Source: Enemella evansiae (GTDB lineage: Bacteria; Pseudomonadota; Alphaproteobacteria; Rhodobacterales; Rhodobacteraceae). From it: DNA of 64,000 nucleotides. The stretch is from NCBI GenBank assembly GCA_017255395.1, contig JAFKDC010000011.1, positions 1 to 64,000 on the forward strand, written 5' to 3'. This document shows positions 16,401 through 23,915 of this stretch, piece after piece. The notes below the pieces were generated by a model. The model saw only the letters and a program-made list of their open reading frames with translations, was not told where the DNA came from and did no database searches. The stretch's first letter is position 1; each line of letters opens with the position of its first letter. The position numbers and the translations under genes are program-made.

Positions 16401-18098
16401 TTACGCGCCCACCACCTCGACGGAGTTGTTCGGGTCCAGGGTCACGGTGCCCTGCTTGCGGATGTGATCCTCGACCACGTCCCAGATCATCGGGCCCTCG
16501 GTGCCCTCGTTGACCGAGGCCCAGCCCGCGACGACGTAGGATTTCGCCGGGTCGATGGCCTCGCCGGTCTTCAGCAGCGTCATGTCGCTGATGCGCTCGC
16601 CCTGCGGCTTGGTCACGTCGATGCGGTAGCCCATGCCACCGACGCGCACCATGTCGCCGCCCTGCTGGTAATAGGGATCGGGGTTGAAGATGTTGTCGGC
16701 CACGTCTTCCAGAACGACCTTGAGGAACTCGCCGGTCATCTCGCTGCGATAGGCCTCGCCGTAGGACATCGAGGTGACGCCCCAGATGTCCTCGCGGGTG
16801 ATCGGATCGCCCGGGATCAGGCTCGGCCCCCAGCGCACGCCGGGGCTGAGCGCGATGTCGGCCTCGCGTTCCGAGATCAGCGCGTTGCAGATCAGGTCGT
16901 CCCACGTGCCGTTGAAGTTGCCACGGCGATACAGCAGCTCCTCGGTGGTGCCGATGACTTCGGTCAGCGCGTCCATGTGGGGGGCGCGCTGTTCCTCGAT
17001 CAGCTTGGTCATCACCGGATCGGGGGCGATAACATCCGAAAAGATCGGGATCAGCTTGTGGCGGATGCCCATCATCGCCCCGTCGCGCACGTCCAGATCG
17101 ACGCGGCTGACGAACTTGCCGTTGGACCCCGAGGCCACAATGAAGGTCTGCCCCACCTGCACCGGTTCGGGCAGCGCGTCATGAGTGTGGCCCGAGAGGA
17201 TCACGTCGATGCCCGTCACGACCGAGGCCATCTTCTTGTCCACGTCGAAGCCGTTGTGCGACAGGCAGACGACCAGCTCGGCGCCCGCCGCGCGGACCTC
17301 GTCGACCATGGCCTGCATGTTCTCGTCGCGGATGCCAAAGCTGTATTCCGGGAACATCCAGCGCGGGTTGGCGATGGGCATGTAGGGGAAGGCCTGACCG
17401 ATCACGGCGATCTTCACGCCGCCGCGCTCGAAGAACTTGTAGGGCTTGAACAGCTCGGCGGGCTCGTCCCACTCGGCGTCGAAGATGTTCTGGCCAAGGG
17501 CGGCGAAGGGCAGGCCCTGCACCAGTTCCTGAACGCGGTCAGAGCCCAGCGTGAATTCCCAGTGGAAGGTCATGGCGTCGGGCTTCAGCCCGTTCATGGC
17601 GTTCACCATGTCCTGCCCCTCGCTGTGGTAGCAGGTGTAAGAGCCATGCCATGTGTCGCCGCCGTCCAGCAGCAGCGCGTCGGGGCGGTCGGCGCGGATG
17701 GCGTTGACCACCGTGGACACGCGGTCCAGCCCGCCGACGCGGCCATAGGCCTGCGCCAGCGCCGCGAAATCGCCCGAGGACAGGGCGTAATGCGAGGGCG
17801 AGCCGTCCTCGATGCCGTAAAGGCGGCGGAAGTCGGCGCCGGTGACATGCGGCACCTCACCCCGGTTCGGGCCGACGCCGATATTGACCGACGGCTCGCG
17901 GAAGCGGATCGGCACAAGCTGGGCGTGGATGTCGGTGACGTGGATCAGGCTGACATTGCCGTAGGTGTCGAATTGCAGAAGCTGGTCCTGCGTCAGCGCC
18001 TGCTGGGCGGCCAGACGGGACCAGCGTCCAAAACCGGAAGCGCCGTACAGCGCCGAGGCCGCCATGGACACCTGCAGGAAATCGCGTCTCGAGATCAT
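16401..18098 (-). CDS. soxB: SoxB, thiosulfohydrolase
   Basis: SoxB releases sulfate by hydrolysing the terminal sulfone group from SoxY-bound intermediates, using two manganese ions in the periplasm. The 565-residue protein has a Tat signal (SRRDFLQVSMAASALYG) and the metallophosphatase motifs TDIHAQ (55-60), GGDTWHGS (146-153), SHNGFD (280-285) and SGHTHDALP (302-310). The usual nucleotidase GNHE motif is replaced by FHWEF, which is characteristic of SoxB. The start at 18098 follows a GGAGGGA-type ribosome-binding site. It lies between soxA and soxC. Confidence 0.97.
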   Translation of the reverse strand: MISRRDFLQVSMAASALYGASGFGRWSRLAAQQALTQDQLLQFDTYGNVSLIHVTDIHAQLVPIRFREPSVNIGVGPNRGEVPHVTGADFRRLYGIEDGSPSHYALSSGDFAALAQAYGRVGGLDRVSTVVNAIRADRPDALLLDGGDTWHGSYTCYHSEGQDMVNAMNGLKPDAMTFHWEFTLGSDRVQELVQGLPFAALGQNIFDAEWDEPAELFKPYKFFERGGVKIAVIGQAFPYMPIANPRWMFPEYSFGIRDENMQAMVDEVRAAGAELVVCLSHNGFDVDKKMASVVTGIDVILSGHTHDALPEPVQVGQTFIVASGSNGKFVSRVDLDVRDGAMMGIRHKLIPIFSDVIAPDPVMTKLIEEQRAPHMDALTEVIGTTEELLYRRGNFNGTWDDLICNALISEREADIALSPGVRWGPSLIPGDPITREDIWGVTSMSYGEAYRSEMTGEFLKVVLEDVADNIFNPDPYYQQGGDMVRVGGMGYRIDVTKPQGERISDMTLLKTGEAIDPAKSYVVAGWASVNEGTEGPMIWDVVEDHIRKQGTVTLDPNNSVEVVGA

Positions 18099-18123
18099 GG
18101 GAGGGAGGCTTTCTATCTCAGGA

Positions 18124-18141
18124 CACACATGCGCATGTGTG
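18124..18141. promoter_or_regulatory. 18-bp perfect palindrome in the soxA-soxB gap
   Basis: CACACATGCGCATGTGTG is a perfect palindrome, 26 bp before the soxB start. It does not match the ATTC-N8-GAAT operators elsewhere in the cluster. It could be a binding site for another dimeric regulator or a hairpin in the soxB leader. Confidence 0.5.
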
Positions 18142-18161
18142 CATGGGTTTCAGTCGGGAAA

Positions 18162-18187
18162 CCCCGCGCCAGAGAACCGGCGCGGGG
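18162..18187 (-). terminator. intercistronic hairpin after soxA
   Basis: Perfect 9-bp arms (CCCCGCGCC / GGCGCGGGG) with an 8-base loop begin 9 bp beyond the soxA stop. There is no T tract, so partial termination, pausing or mRNA protection is more likely than full termination. Confidence 0.65.
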
Positions 18188-18195
18188 CATCGGGA

Positions 18196-19041
18196 TTACT
18201 GGCGGACCGCCGGGGTCTCGACGCTGAGGCCATTGCCGCGCGAGGCGACATACAGTTCCAGCGCGCGGAACTCGTCGGATCCTTCGGCGAAGGTTTCCGC
18301 CCGGGTGTCGCGGATGCAGCCCCGGAAGCGGTTGTGCTTCGAGATCAGCTTGGCCTGTTTCAGACGGTAGGTCGGGAAACCGTTGGTCTGGCCCTGCGAC
18401 AGGTGATCGGCGCGGATGTAGTTGCCGTAGTTCTCTTCGTGGCAATTGGCGCAGGACAGTTCCAGCTGGCCGTACCGCGTGTAATACATCTCTTTGCCCT
18501 GCTCCCAGAAGGGGGCTGCGGGGCCGTCGATGGCCACGTTCATCGGCATGCCAAGCGACTGGTGGCCGATCAGCGACACCATGGCCTGCATCTCGCCGCC
18601 GGACCATTTCCAGGCTTCGGCCTGCATACGGTCGGTGCGGCAGGTGTTCACGAGATCTTCCATGACCACGAGATTGCCGTCTGCGTCGACCTTCGGCATC
18701 TGCGTCGACAGGCCCTTGAAGGTGTCGACATCGCCGTGGCACGAGGCGCAGCTTTCACCGGCCTCGCCCTCGACCGTGCCCCACATGTCGATGGCCTGGT
18801 CGACGAAGATCATCGCCGGGTTGTCGAAGGTGTCCATTTCCAGCGCCTGGGTCTCGTCGGTGCGGAAGTGCCAGCCGGACACGACCTCGTCGATCCCGGT
18901 CTCGGCCATATGTTCGGCCGCGGCGGTCTTCGAGACCATCTCCTGCCCGTCGATCGTCAGCACGTCGTCGTCGGCGCCACCGGCCAGGGCCACGGGCGCG
19001 GCAAGCAATGCGGCCACTGCCGTCAATGCCTTGAGTTTCAT
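18196..19041 (-). CDS. soxA: SoxA, cytochrome c subunit of SoxXA
   Basis: SoxA with SoxX couples thiosulfate oxidatively to the SoxY carrier cysteine. The 281-residue protein has a signal peptide (cut near ALA-GG at 20) and two heme motifs, CASCH at 98-102 and CANCH at 197-201, marking the diheme SoxA type. Cys242 in FRGCIRDTRAE is the conserved cysteine that ligates the active-site heme as a persulfide in characterised SoxA proteins. The start follows a GGAGGGA ribosome-binding site. It is flanked on both sides by intercistronic hairpins. Confidence 0.96.
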   Translation of the reverse strand: MKLKALTAVAALLAAPVALAGGADDDVLTIDGQEMVSKTAAAEHMAETGIDEVVSGWHFRTDETQALEMDTFDNPAMIFVDQAIDMWGTVEGEAGESCASCHGDVDTFKGLSTQMPKVDADGNLVVMEDLVNTCRTDRMQAEAWKWSGGEMQAMVSLIGHQSLGMPMNVAIDGPAAPFWEQGKEMYYTRYGQLELSCANCHEENYGNYIRADHLSQGQTNGFPTYRLKQAKLISKHNRFRGCIRDTRAETFAEGSDEFRALELYVASRGNGLSVETPAVRQ

Positions 19042-19065
19042 AGGTTATCCCTCCCTTATGGCTGA

Positions 19066-19092
19066 TCTGCCCCGCGCGGATGGCGGGGCAGA
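19066..19092 (-). terminator. intercistronic hairpin between soxZ and soxA
   Basis: Perfect 10-bp arms (TCTGCCCCGC / GCGGGGCAGA) with a 7-base loop begin 9 bp after the soxZ stop. There is no T run. Together with the hairpin after soxA it may partition the sox mRNA. Confidence 0.65.
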
Positions 19093-19101
19093 CGGCTGTT
19101 C

Positions 19102-19428
19102 CTAGACGGAGATCGGCTTCACTTCCTCGTAGACGTCGCCATCGTCGTCGTACCAGGTGAACTTGAACTCGCCGGCCTCGGGAACCGTGGCTTCGAACTC
19201 GAAGTAGGGGTTGGTCGAGATCGACGGCGCCATGACCACGTCGACCACGTTCTGCCCGTTGAAGTCACAGGTGAAGCGGTTGATGATCGAGCGCGGGATC
19301 AGGTTGCCGTCGCCGTCCTTGCGCTGGCCCGATTCCATCGGGTGAGAGATCAGCGTCTTGATCGTGATCACATCACCGGCAGAGGCCGACGAGGGAACCT
19401 TGACGCGGGGTTTAACTCCGGATGCCAT
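19102..19428 (-). CDS. soxZ: SoxZ, sulfur carrier complex subunit
   Basis: SoxZ is the immunoglobulin-like partner of SoxY; it has no cofactor and orients the SoxY swinging arm for the other Sox enzymes. The 108-residue protein shows the family pattern: KPRVKVPSSASAGDVITIKTLISHPMESGQR, NRFTCDFNGQNVVDVVMAPSISTNPYFEF and FTWYDDDGDVYEEVKPISV. It lacks a signal peptide, as usual, because it is exported as a complex with Tat-targeted SoxY. It is encoded 18 bp after soxY. Confidence 0.97.
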   Translation of the reverse strand: MASGVKPRVKVPSSASAGDVITIKTLISHPMESGQRKDGDGNLIPRSIINRFTCDFNGQNVVDVVMAPSISTNPYFEFEATVPEAGEFKFTWYDDDGDVYEEVKPISV

Positions 19429-19446
19429 ATTGTCGTACTCCTCTAC

Positions 19447-19881
19447 TCAGCCGCCGCAGCCGCCGATGGTGACCTTGACCGTTTTCATGGCCGTGACGTA
19501 GCTGCCGTCTTCCATCTTGGCGATGGCCTGCACGTCCTGCGTTCCGGCCAGACGGATGCGGGTCGACGCCGCGCGCGACCCGGCCAGCGGGCCGAAGCGG
19601 AAGGTGCCGACGCCGGGCGTCGGGTTGCCAAGCGCGAAGATCCGCACCTCGACCGCGCCGGGCGCGTCGAAGGCGATCGGCACGGTGTTGCCGTTCTCGG
19701 CGATCTCGGGCGCGGTCAGGGTCAGGTCGCCCTCGCCTGCGCTGGCACCGGCGAGAAACTCGTCCGGCGTTCCCACCGCCTCGGCGTCCGGGTCGGCCTG
19801 TGCGAAGGCCCGCAGGGGCAGCAGCGCCGTGACGACGGCGGCGCTCCCCATGGCCAGGGTCTCACGTCTCGTGAAGTCCAT
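19447..19881 (-). CDS. soxY: SoxY, sulfur carrier protein
   Basis: SoxY holds the growing sulfur intermediate on a C-terminal cysteine during the whole Sox cycle in the periplasm. The 144-residue protein begins with a Tat signal (FTRRETLAMGSAAVVTALLP) and ends in the diagnostic carrier arm GGCGG (140-144, carrier Cys142). The body carries PIAFDAPGAVEVRIFALGNP and RIRLAGTQDVQAIAKMEDGS, the usual SoxY Ig-like fold. It is transcribed after soxX and before soxZ with short gaps. Confidence 0.97.
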   Translation of the reverse strand: MDFTRRETLAMGSAAVVTALLPLRAFAQADPDAEAVGTPDEFLAGASAGEGDLTLTAPEIAENGNTVPIAFDAPGAVEVRIFALGNPTPGVGTFRFGPLAGSRAASTRIRLAGTQDVQAIAKMEDGSYVTAMKTVKVTIGGCGG

Positions 19882-19905
19882 TTGGGTTCTCCTATGCGGT
19901 GGGTG

Positions 19906-20382
19906 TCAGCCTTCCTGCAGCGTCAGCAGGAAAGCGACAACGTCTTCGATCTGTTGTGCCGACAGGATCGGCGGAAGGTCACCGGATGCGGCCTTGCCGG
20001 TGTAGGCATCGCCCGGGCGGATGAAGCCCGTGGTCTTGTAAAAGGCCGGCATGACCGTGTCGGGGAAGGTCATCTTGGCATTGGCCACGATGCCGCGCAG
20101 TTCCTCGGCAGAGCGGTAACCGCCGACGCCCGAAAGCGGCGGGCCGACCTCGCCCTGAAAGGCGATGTCCGGGTACTGCTCGACCACGTGGCAGGCCACG
20201 CAGTTGCCCTGCGACCGCTGCGAGAAGACCTGCATCCCGCGTTCCGCATCGCCCGCTTCCGCGGTCAGCGGCGTCGCCACCTCTCCGTATTCGCTGTAGG
20301 ATACGTCGGTCGGCGCGACGTCCTGTGCCCAGACCGCTCCGGCGGTCAGTGCCAGCGCCGCTGTCAGTGCTGTAAGCTTCAT
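19906..20382 (-). CDS. soxX: SoxX, monoheme cytochrome c of SoxXA
   Basis: SoxX is the small cytochrome subunit that with SoxA starts the thiosulfate oxidation cycle. The 158-residue protein has a signal peptide (cut after VWA at 19), a single heme site CVACH at 61-65 and Met111 in DTVMPAFY as the likely sixth ligand. An AGGGAGGGAAC ribosome-binding site precedes the ATG. As first gene of the soxXYZABCDEF order, it is preceded by a 149-bp region holding a soxW hairpin and a perfect SoxR-type operator, so the main structural-gene promoter lies here. Confidence 0.96.
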   Translation of the reverse strand: MKLTALTAALALTAGAVWAQDVAPTDVSYSEYGEVATPLTAEAGDAERGMQVFSQRSQGNCVACHVVEQYPDIAFQGEVGPPLSGVGGYRSAEELRGIVANAKMTFPDTVMPAFYKTTGFIRPGDAYTGKAASGDLPPILSAQQIEDVVAFLLTLQEG

Positions 20383-20477
20383 GTTCCCTCCCTAGGCTTG
20401 CGGACCCTCGACGGGGGCCTTGGCTCGCATCGGCTGCTGCATACCGTAGAGCACCGCCCCCCGGTCACGCAACAACA

Positions 20478-20495
20478 AATTCACGGATGTGAATT
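20478..20495 (-). promoter_or_regulatory. SoxR-type operator upstream of soxX
   Basis: AATTCAC-GGAT-GTGAATT is a perfect palindrome and contains ATTC-ACGGATGT-GAAT (20479-20494), the ATTC-N8-GAAT pattern of SqrR/BigR/SoxR repressors. It sits in the soxW-soxX gap, the place where SoxR operators are known in related sox clusters. Confidence 0.8.
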
Positions 20496-20496
20496 A

Positions 20497-20520
20497 TTGA
20501 GACCTTCGGATCGGTCTCAA
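20497..20520 (-). terminator. hairpin after soxW
   Basis: Perfect 8-bp arms (TTGAGACC / GGTCTCAA) with an 8-base loop begin 12 bp past the soxW stop. In the minus-strand RNA the stem is followed by UAAUUC, so it may partly separate soxVW from soxXYZ. Confidence 0.6.
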
Positions 20521-20531
20521 CCGGTCTTCCC

Positions 20532-21110
20532 TCAATCGGTCTTCCCGTTGTCCCGCTCCTGAATCCGTCGCGCATGATAGCGCTGGAAATCCTCGTCGCC
20601 GTCAAGCTCATAGCGCTTTTCCTGGACCCAGGTGAGCATGTCGATGGTCGTGCCCTTGCCGAAGGCGCCCGGCATCACCGCCACGGCCGCCTGCGGCGCC
20701 GTCGCCTCGGCATCCACCTCTTCGGGCAGGAACATCATCGTCGGCGTGAAAAGGATGTTCCACTTGCGCGCCATGTCCTTCTCGGACAGCGATTCCCCGT
20801 CGAAGTCGGTCACCTCGATATCCCCATGCAGGTTCAGCTGCACGACGAAGTAGTTTTCGCCGATGTAGTCCGAGACCATCGGGTCGGTGAAGACCTCCTC
20901 GTGCATCTGTCGGCAGTAGATGCAGCCGCGCTGTTCGAACAGCAGGACAAGCCGCTTGCCCTCGGCATTCGCCTCGTCGAGATCCTCGCGCAGGTCCTTG
21001 AAGGTGTCGCGCATCCACGGGCTTTTGAACAGCCCGTCGTCGCCCATCTCTGCCGCCGCCAGCGGCAGGGCGATCACGGCGGCCAGCGCCGCGCCGATCC
21101 AGTGTCTCAT
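20532..21110 (-). CDS. soxW: SoxW, periplasmic thioredoxin-like protein
   Basis: SoxW is a periplasmic thiol reductase that receives electrons from SoxV and helps keep Sox proteins reactive. The 192-residue protein has a signal peptide (cut near LAAA-EM) and a thioredoxin fold with the redox motif CIYC at Cys63-Cys66, preceded by KRLVLLFEQRG and followed by QMHEEVFTDP. FTPTMMFLPEE supplies the cis-Pro strand. The gene ends upstream of the soxX operator and starts 13 bp after soxV, so soxV-soxW form one unit. Confidence 0.94.
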   Translation of the reverse strand: MRHWIGAALAAVIALPLAAAEMGDDGLFKSPWMRDTFKDLREDLDEANAEGKRLVLLFEQRGCIYCRQMHEEVFTDPMVSDYIGENYFVVQLNLHGDIEVTDFDGESLSEKDMARKWNILFTPTMMFLPEEVDAEATAPQAAVAVMPGAFGKGTTIDMLTWVQEKRYELDGDEDFQRYHARRIQERDNGKTD

Positions 21111-21123
21111 GCCTTTCCTCCTC

Positions 21124-21861
21124 TTAACTCAGGGATGACCAAGCCGGGAAGGTCTCAAGCATCCATTGCCCGATCACGTTCACCGTATCCGTCACGATCA
21201 GGATGGCAAACACGATGAGCATGGCGCCCATCACCTTCTCGACATATTGCAGCTTGTCGCGGTGGCGCGCCGTCCAGCGCAGGAAGGGGCCGGAGAACAG
21301 CGCCGCGACAACGAAGGGCGCGGTCATGCCGATGCCGTAGACCAGCAACAGAAGCCCGCCGCGCCAGATGTCGCCCATGCCGCTGGCGATCATCAGGATA
21401 GAGGCCAGCGCCGGGCCGACGCAGGGCGTCCAGCCAAAGCCGAAGGCAAGGCCCATCAGATAGGCGCCTAGGGCGGTCGTCGGCTCTGCCTTGCTCTCCA
21501 GCTTGGCCTCCCGGTAGAGGAACCCGATGCGGATGACGCCAAGGAAATGCAGGCCGAAGACCGTCAGGATCGCCGCCGCGACCCATTGCAGCTCGTCCAT
21601 CCAGGTGGCGAAGGCCTGCCCGACCGCCGTCGCGCCCATTCCCAGCAGCACGAAGATCGTCGTCACCCCAGCGGCAAAGAACAGCGCCGAGAGAATCAGC
21701 CGCCGCTGCGCGCCCGGCGCGATGCCCTCGTCCGCGCGCAGTTCCGACATCGAGATCCCGGCCATGTAGCACAGGTAAAAGGGCACCATCGGCAGGATGC
21801 AGGGCGTAAAAAAGCTGAGAAGTCCGGCAATGGCCGCACCTGCGAAGGAAATATCGAGCAA
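21124..21861 (-). CDS. soxV: SoxV, CcdA-type thiol-electron transporter
   Basis: SoxV is an inner-membrane protein that carries reducing equivalents from cytoplasmic thioredoxin to periplasmic SoxW. The 245-residue protein has six membrane segments of the CcdA/DsbD-beta type. The redox cysteines are Cys21 in FFTPCILPMVPFYLCYMAG and the Cys in FGWTPCVGPALASIL; both are in the conserved TPC-P context. It is divergent from soxS with 76 bp between start codons, and this gap holds a degenerate SoxR-type half site. Confidence 0.95.
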   Translation of the reverse strand: MLDISFAGAAIAGLLSFFTPCILPMVPFYLCYMAGISMSELRADEGIAPGAQRRLILSALFFAAGVTTIFVLLGMGATAVGQAFATWMDELQWVAAAILTVFGLHFLGVIRIGFLYREAKLESKAEPTTALGAYLMGLAFGFGWTPCVGPALASILMIASGMGDIWRGGLLLLVYGIGMTAPFVVAALFSGPFLRWTARHRDKLQYVEKVMGAMLIVFAILIVTDTVNVIGQWMLETFPAWSSLS

Positions 21862-21884
21862 GGGGGGGCGCCTTTCCTTGTAGA

Positions 21885-21900
21885 ATTCACATATTCAGAT
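21885..21900. promoter_or_regulatory. degenerate SoxR-type site in the soxV-soxS gap
   Basis: ATTC-ACATATTC-AGAT has one perfect half (AATTCAC, as in the soxX operator) and a poor second half. Its location between soxV and soxS matches the second operator position known in related sox clusters, but the sequence alone is weak. Confidence 0.4.
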
Positions 21901-21937
21901 TAAGTAGTTCGAGGACAGAACGTCAATCGGTGTTGCG

Positions 21938-22318
21938 ATGAAGTTGATCCCGTCCGTCTGCGGTGCCCTCGCGGCTGCCTGGCTGGCCCTGCCCGCCATG
22001 GCTGGTGACCTGCGCCTGGTGATGGTCGAGCAAGCCGGATGCGCCTATTGCGCCGCCTGGGACGACGAGATCGCCCCCGCCTACCCCAAGACCGCCGAGG
22101 GCCGCTTTGCGCCGCTGGTCCGGGCCGACCTGCACAGGGGCCCGCCCGAGGGCGTGACCTACGCGCGCCCGGTGCTGTTCACGCCCACCTTCATCCTCGT
22201 CGGCGACGACGGCACAGAGATCGCGCGGATGGAAGGCTATGTCGGTCAGGATTTCTTCTGGCCCGTCTACTCGAAACTGCTTCAGGACAAGACCGATTAT
22301 GACCCAGCAACGCATTGA
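21938..22318 (+). CDS. soxS: SoxS, periplasmic thioredoxin-like protein
   Basis: SoxS is a periplasmic thiol-disulfide protein that reductively reactivates the SoxYZ carrier. The 126-residue protein has a signal peptide (cut near AMA-GD at 22) and a redox motif CAYC at Cys35-Cys38 (VEQAGCAYCAAWDDEI), with FTPTFILVGDDG later supplying the cis-Pro loop. It is transcribed with soxR, whose start codon lies 20 bp inside the soxS 3' end, so regulator and thioredoxin are coupled. The spelling soxS here refers to the sulfur cluster, not the E. coli superoxide regulator. Confidence 0.93.
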   Translation: MKLIPSVCGALAAAWLALPAMAGDLRLVMVEQAGCAYCAAWDDEIAPAYPKTAEGRFAPLVRADLHRGPPEGVTYARPVLFTPTFILVGDDGTEIARMEGYVGQDFFWPVYSKLLQDKTDYDPATH

Positions 22319-22670
22319 CGAGGCCGCTGCGAAGACCTCGCTGCCGGTTCTCGACAAGGATCTGAGCGATGCGGAGCTCGACGTGATCGTGGACAAGGCG
22401 ACCCGCGCCTCGGCCTTCCTGAAGGCCATCAGCCACGAAGGGCGGCTGATGATCCTGTGCCACCTCGTCTCGGGCGAAAAATCGGTGACGGAACTCGAAG
22501 AGCTGCTGTCCGCCCGGCAGGCCGCCGTCAGCCAGCAGCTGTCGCGCCTGCGGCTGGAAGGGCTGGTCGTGCCCCGGCGCGAGGGCAAGGCGATCTACTA
22601 CCGCCTCGCCGACGACAAGCCGCGCAAGATGCTGGAATGCGTCTACGAGTTGTTCTGCAAGGACGATTGA
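22299..22670 (+). CDS. soxR: SoxR, ArsR-family persulfide-responsive repressor
   Basis: SoxR represses the sox genes and releases DNA when reactive sulfur links two of its cysteines. The 123-residue winged-helix protein shows the ArsR pattern LKAISHEGRLMILCHLVSGE, the recognition helix SARQAAVSQQLSRLRLEGLV and the wing RREGKAIYYRLADDK. Cys54 and Cys120 are 66 residues apart, the same spacing as the redox pair in SqrR and BigR; Cys114 is an extra. The ATG at 22299 was chosen because the upstream frame is soxS coding sequence in another phase. Matching ATTC-N8-GAAT sites occur upstream of soxX and soxC. Confidence 0.94.
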   Translation: MTQQRIDEAAAKTSLPVLDKDLSDAELDVIVDKATRASAFLKAISHEGRLMILCHLVSGEKSVTELEELLSARQAAVSQQLSRLRLEGLVVPRREGKAIYYRLADDKPRKMLECVYELFCKDD

Positions 22671-22726
22671 TCGCGACGCTTGCTGAAAGCGGAATGCGTC
22701 GACATAGTCCGGTTGCGGCGTCTGTC

Positions 22727-22736
22727 AGGAGGAGGG
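22727..22736 (+). promoter_or_regulatory. ribosome-binding site that fixes the soxT start at a GTG
   Basis: AGGAGGAGGG ends 6 bp before the GTG at 22743. The alternative TTG at 22680 has no such signal, and the extra 21 residues it would add are not hydrophobic. Confidence 0.8.
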
Positions 22737-22742
22737 CACGGC

Positions 22743-23801
22743 GTGCTGGGTCCATGGACCGATTTTCACGACATGGCAGCCATCGGACTGGCCAGCGGCA
22801 TCCTGCTGGGGCTCGCCGCGCGGCTGGGCCGCTTCTGCACGCTGGGGGCCATCGAGGACGCGCTCTACGGCGGCTCGACGGTGCGGCTGCGCATGTGGGG
22901 CGTCGCCGTCGGGCTGGCGATCATCGGCAGCTTCGGCCTGATGGGCGCGGGGCTGCTGGACGGGGCGAAGACCTATTACCTGTCGATCCGCTGGTTGCCC
23001 CTTGCTTCAGTCGCGGGCGGGCTGATGTTCGGCTATGGCATGGCGCTGGCGGGCAATTGCGGCTACGGCGCGCTGGCCCGGCTGGGCGGCGGCGACCTGC
23101 GCAGCTTTGTCATCGTGCTGGTCATGGGGGTCTCGGCTTTCGTGGTGCTGGCCGGGCCGCTGGCGCCGCTGCGCGACATGCTGTTTCAGCAGGCCGATGT
23201 CACCTCTGACCCGCCGCCGGGCATTGCGCATCGGCTTGGCCTGCTGACCGGGCTTCCCACGATGCCGATCGGCATCACGCTGGGCGGCCTGCTGCTGCTG
23301 TTTTCGCTGGCCTCGCGCCCGCTGTGGCGGAAACCCTCGGCGATCCTCTGGGGCGCGGTGGTGGGGCTTGGCATCGTGGCGGGCTGGGCCGGGACCTCCT
23401 GGGTCGCCGCAAGCTCTTTCGAGGCCTTGCCCGTTGTCTCGCACAGCTTCTCGGCGCCGATGGGCGAGACGATCCTGTGGTTCATGACCGGCTCGGCGCG
23501 GCCGCTCAGCTTTGCCGTCGGCTCGATTGCCGGGGTCTGGACCGGGGCCTGCCTCGGGTCGCTGATCAAGGGCCACTTCCGCTGGGAGGCCTGCGAGGAC
23601 CCGCGCGAGTTGCGCCGCCAGATCTTCGGCGCGGCGCTGATGGGCGCGGGCGCGGTGACGGCGCTGGGATGTTCCATCGGTCAGGGCCTGTCGGCCTTCT
23701 CGGTGCTGGCGCTGTCCGCCCCGGTCACCTTCCTGGCGATCTTCGCGGGCGCGGCCATCGGGCTGCGGCAGCTGATCATGGGCTTCCAGCCCGCCGAGTA
23801 G
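22743..23801 (+). CDS. soxT: SoxT, YeeE/YedE-family sulfur-compound transporter
   Basis: A 352-residue polytopic inner-membrane protein of the YeeE/YedE family, which includes the thiosulfate importer YeeE. Conserved cysteine motifs seen in that family are present: GRFCTLGAIED, MALAGNCGYGALARLGGGD and ALGCSIGQGLSAFS, which would line the sulfur-compound path. Two homologous halves, each with an LxGxxFG-type or GxxxxxGC motif, are visible. It follows soxR by 72 bp on the same strand, the position held by soxT in Paracoccus-type clusters. It may import thiosulfate or a sulfur signal that reaches SoxR. Confidence 0.88.
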   Translation: MLGPWTDFHDMAAIGLASGILLGLAARLGRFCTLGAIEDALYGGSTVRLRMWGVAVGLAIIGSFGLMGAGLLDGAKTYYLSIRWLPLASVAGGLMFGYGMALAGNCGYGALARLGGGDLRSFVIVLVMGVSAFVVLAGPLAPLRDMLFQQADVTSDPPPGIAHRLGLLTGLPTMPIGITLGGLLLLFSLASRPLWRKPSAILWGAVVGLGIVAGWAGTSWVAASSFEALPVVSHSFSAPMGETILWFMTGSARPLSFAVGSIAGVWTGACLGSLIKGHFRWEACEDPRELRRQIFGAALMGAGAVTALGCSIGQGLSAFSVLALSAPVTFLAIFAGAAIGLRQLIMGFQPAE

Positions 23802-23915
23802 CCGGCGGGCGGCGACCCTGACACGGACGGACAGGACCGCGCCGCAACAGGGATCGCACCCTTGCACCCGGCGCCCGGGCGGCACATGGTCCGCGCAACC
23901 GCGGCGCGAGGCAGC

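Noticed and set aside
22680-22742. Upstream TTG start for soxT
   Set aside because: The GTG at 22743 has an AGGAGGAGGG site at correct spacing; the extra residues are polar and unlike the family.
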